This document shows positions 5,646-6,974 of a DNA stretch of 6,974 nt, in pieces. The stretch is from Pseudomonadota bacterium (GTDB taxonomy: Bacteria; Pseudomonadota; Gammaproteobacteria; Burkholderiales; Gallionellaceae). The translations under genes were made by a program, and so were the position numbers. Each line of letters begins with the position of its first letter. Position 1 is the first letter of the stretch. The notes beneath the pieces were generated by a model that was given only the letters and a program-made list of their open reading frames with translations, searched no databases and was not told the DNA's origin. Where the stretch lies: the NCBI GenBank assembly GCA_021781695.1, contig JAJXWG010000087.1, forward strand, positions 1 to 6,974, written 5' to 3'.

Positions 5646-6437
5646 ATGCGAACCACATTAAGCACATTGAAAGCGATGCGCGGCAAGGCTGAAAAAATTG
5701 CCGTGCTGACCTGCTATGACGCAAGCTTTGCGTCCCTGCTCGAGGCGCAGGGTGTCGATGTGCTGCTGGTGGGAGACTCATTGGGCATGGTGTTGCAGGG
5801 TCATGACAGCACCTTGCCCGTTTCGCTCGATGACATGGTGTATCACACAGCCTGCGTGGCGCGGGGTTCAAAGACTGCCTTCATCATGGCCGACATGCCG
5901 TTCGGCACATCCCAGATCAGTTCTCAGCAGACCTTTGCTCATGCAGCTCGCCTGATGGTCGCGGGCGCGCAGATGGTCAAAATCGAAGGCGGGGAGGAAA
6001 TGGCGGAAACCGTGCGCTTTCTCACCTTGCGCGGCATCCCCGTGTGTGCGCATATCGGTCTCTTGCCGCAATCGGTAAACCAGCTGGGCGGTTACAGGGT
6101 GCAGGGAAAAGATGCGGATGCCGCGCAGCGTCTGATTGCTGATGCGCTGGCCCTGCAAGAGGCGGGGGCCGGCATGGTCATACTGGAAGCGGTGCCTGCT
6201 GCGCTTGCGCTTGAAATCACTGCTGCGTTGTCTATCCCCACGATAGGCATAGGCGCTGGGGCTTCCTGCTCGGGCCAGGTGCTGGTGCTCTATGACATGC
6301 TGGATATCTATCCTGGTAAGAAAGCGCGCTTTGTAAAGAATTACATGCAGGGCGCTTCATCGATTGCCGAGGCAGTAAGGCTTTATGTTTCAGAGGTGAA
6401 AGATGGCCGCTTCCCGAAACCAGAGCACAGTTTCTGA
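5646..6437 (+). CDS. panB: 3-methyl-2-oxobutanoate hydroxymethyltransferase (ketopantoate hydroxymethyltransferase)
   Basis: PanB makes ketopantoate from 2-oxoisovalerate and 5,10-methylene-tetrahydrofolate, the first committed step to pantothenate and coenzyme A. The 263-residue product aligns almost position for position with the 264-residue E. coli enzyme. LTCYDASFA lies at 21-29, the VGDSLGM loop at 42-48 has magnesium ligand Asp44, and ADMPFG at 82-87 has Asp83. VKIEGG at 111-116 supplies Lys112 and Glu114, HIGLLPQ lies at 136-142, and Glu181 is the likely catalytic residue. IGIGAG near the C-terminus and the ending FPKPEHSF are also typical. It has the best Shine-Dalgarno sequence in the window. 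panC overlaps its stop codon by one base (TGATG), so the two are surely co-translated. The folate cofactor links it to the neighbouring folK. Confidence 0.97.
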   Translation: MRTTLSTLKAMRGKAEKIAVLTCYDASFASLLEAQGVDVLLVGDSLGMVLQGHDSTLPVSLDDMVYHTACVARGSKTAFIMADMPFGTSQISSQQTFAHAARLMVAGAQMVKIEGGEEMAETVRFLTLRGIPVCAHIGLLPQSVNQLGGYRVQGKDADAAQRLIADALALQEAGAGMVILEAVPAALALEITAALSIPTIGIGAGASCSGQVLVLYDMLDIYPGKKARFVKNYMQGASSIAEAVRLYVSEVKDGRFPKPEHSF

Positions 6438-6974
6438 TGCAGGTCATCTCGACGATTTCAGAATTGCGCGAACGTCTGAAAGGCGAGCGCGAAATCGCCT
6501 TCGTGCCGACGATGGGCAATCTTCATGAAGGGCATCTGCAGCTGGTGCGGCAGGCGAGAAAGCTTGGCAGCTGCGTGGTGGCGAGCATTTTCGTCAATCC
6601 GTTGCAGTTTGGTCCTGCCGAGGATTTCGGGCAGTATCCGCGCACGCTGAATGAGGATTGTAAAAAGCTTGAAGGGCTGGCGGACGTGGTGTTCGCACCT
6701 TCGGTTTCCGAGATATATCCGGTCAATCAAACCGTATATATAGAATTTCCGGAAATCGCATCCGAACTTTGTGGCGCTGCGCGCCCCGGCCATTTCCGCG
6801 GCATGGCGACCGTGGTGCTGAAGCTCTTCAACATCGTGCAGCCTGATGTCGCACTGTTTGGCAGGAAAGATTATCAGCAGCTTTTTCTTGTCCGCCGGAT
6901 GGTTGAGCAGCTTAATCTGCCGATAGCAATAGTCGGCTGTGAGACGGTGAGAGCGGAAGGTGGTCTGGCGCTGA
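6437..6974 (+). CDS. panC: Pantothenate synthetase (pantoate--beta-alanine ligase), 5' part, cut by the window end
   Basis: PanC joins pantoate and beta-alanine using ATP, through a pantoyl-adenylate, to give pantothenate. The ATG at 6437 shares its A with the panB stop. The frame is open for 179 full codons to the window edge, about two thirds of the usual 280 or so residues. The nucleotidyl-transferase motifs are present: PTMGNLHEGH at 24-33 with the HIGH-like His30 and His33, SIFVNPLQFG at 50-59, and YPRT at 67-70. RPGHFRGMATVV lies at 116-127, and PDVALFGRKDYQQ at 136-148 carries the ATP-contacting Lys144 and Asp145. The last visible residues (TVRAEGGLAL) sit just before the expected SSRN motif, which lies outside the window. 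There is no strong Shine-Dalgarno sequence, as expected for coupling to panB. Confidence 0.96.
   Translation, partial: MQVISTISELRERLKGEREIAFVPTMGNLHEGHLQLVRQARKLGSCVVASIFVNPLQFGPAEDFGQYPRTLNEDCKKLEGLADVVFAPSVSEIYPVNQTVYIEFPEIASELCGAARPGHFRGMATVVLKLFNIVQPDVALFGRKDYQQLFLVRRMVEQLNLPIAIVGCETVRAEGGLAL

Noticed and set aside
5765..5772. GCTGGTGG, the E. coli Chi sequence
   Set aside because: One 8-base match in 7 kb of GC-rich coding sequence is not informative, and Chi sequences differ between lineages.
1..6974. A hidden defence, mobile or biosynthetic system
   Set aside because: All eight genes are recognisable housekeeping genes, gaps are at most about 42 nt, and no repeats, insertion sequences, RNA genes or compositional breaks are visible.

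Overview
The window is about 7 kb of compact, moderately GC-rich bacterial chromosome. It holds eight genes, all on the + strand: nadK, recN, bamE (smpA/omlA), dapB, pcnB, folK, panB and the 5' part of panC. The nadK-recN-bamE order is shared by beta- and gammaproteobacteria. The direct bamE-dapB and pcnB-folK-panB-panC linkages, together with the protein sequences, point to a betaproteobacterium. A Nitrosomonadales/Gallionella-like lineage is my best guess, from memory of gene order and not from a search.

Layout. Positions 1-62 hold a strong-looking promoter for nadK and possibly the first codons of a divergent gene. nadK (63-935) makes NADP. recN (952-2607) is an SMC-like DNA repair ATPase. 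bamE (2650-2988) is a small outer-membrane lipoprotein of the BAM complex. dapB (3010-3795) acts in lysine and diaminopimelate synthesis and uses NAD(P)H. pcnB (3811-5142) is poly(A) polymerase and overlaps folK (5139-5618, folate synthesis) by 4 nt. panB (5646-6437) and panC (6437 to the window end) make pantothenate and overlap by 1 nt. The largest gap between genes is about 42 nt, and I saw no intrinsic terminator, RNA gene, mobile element, repeat array or CRISPR.

The genes are core housekeeping functions: NADP supply, an NAD(P)H-dependent lysine/peptidoglycan precursor step, folate and coenzyme A precursors, RNA turnover, DNA repair and envelope assembly. PanB uses a folate one-carbon donor (5,10-methylene-THF), so folK and panBC are metabolically linked.

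I found no novel multi-gene system. The observations most worth checking are regulatory. nadK and recN each have a good -10 element ending 7-9 nt before the start codon and no Shine-Dalgarno sequence, which suggests leaderless transcripts. pcnB contains an in-frame A AAA AAG slippery heptamer.
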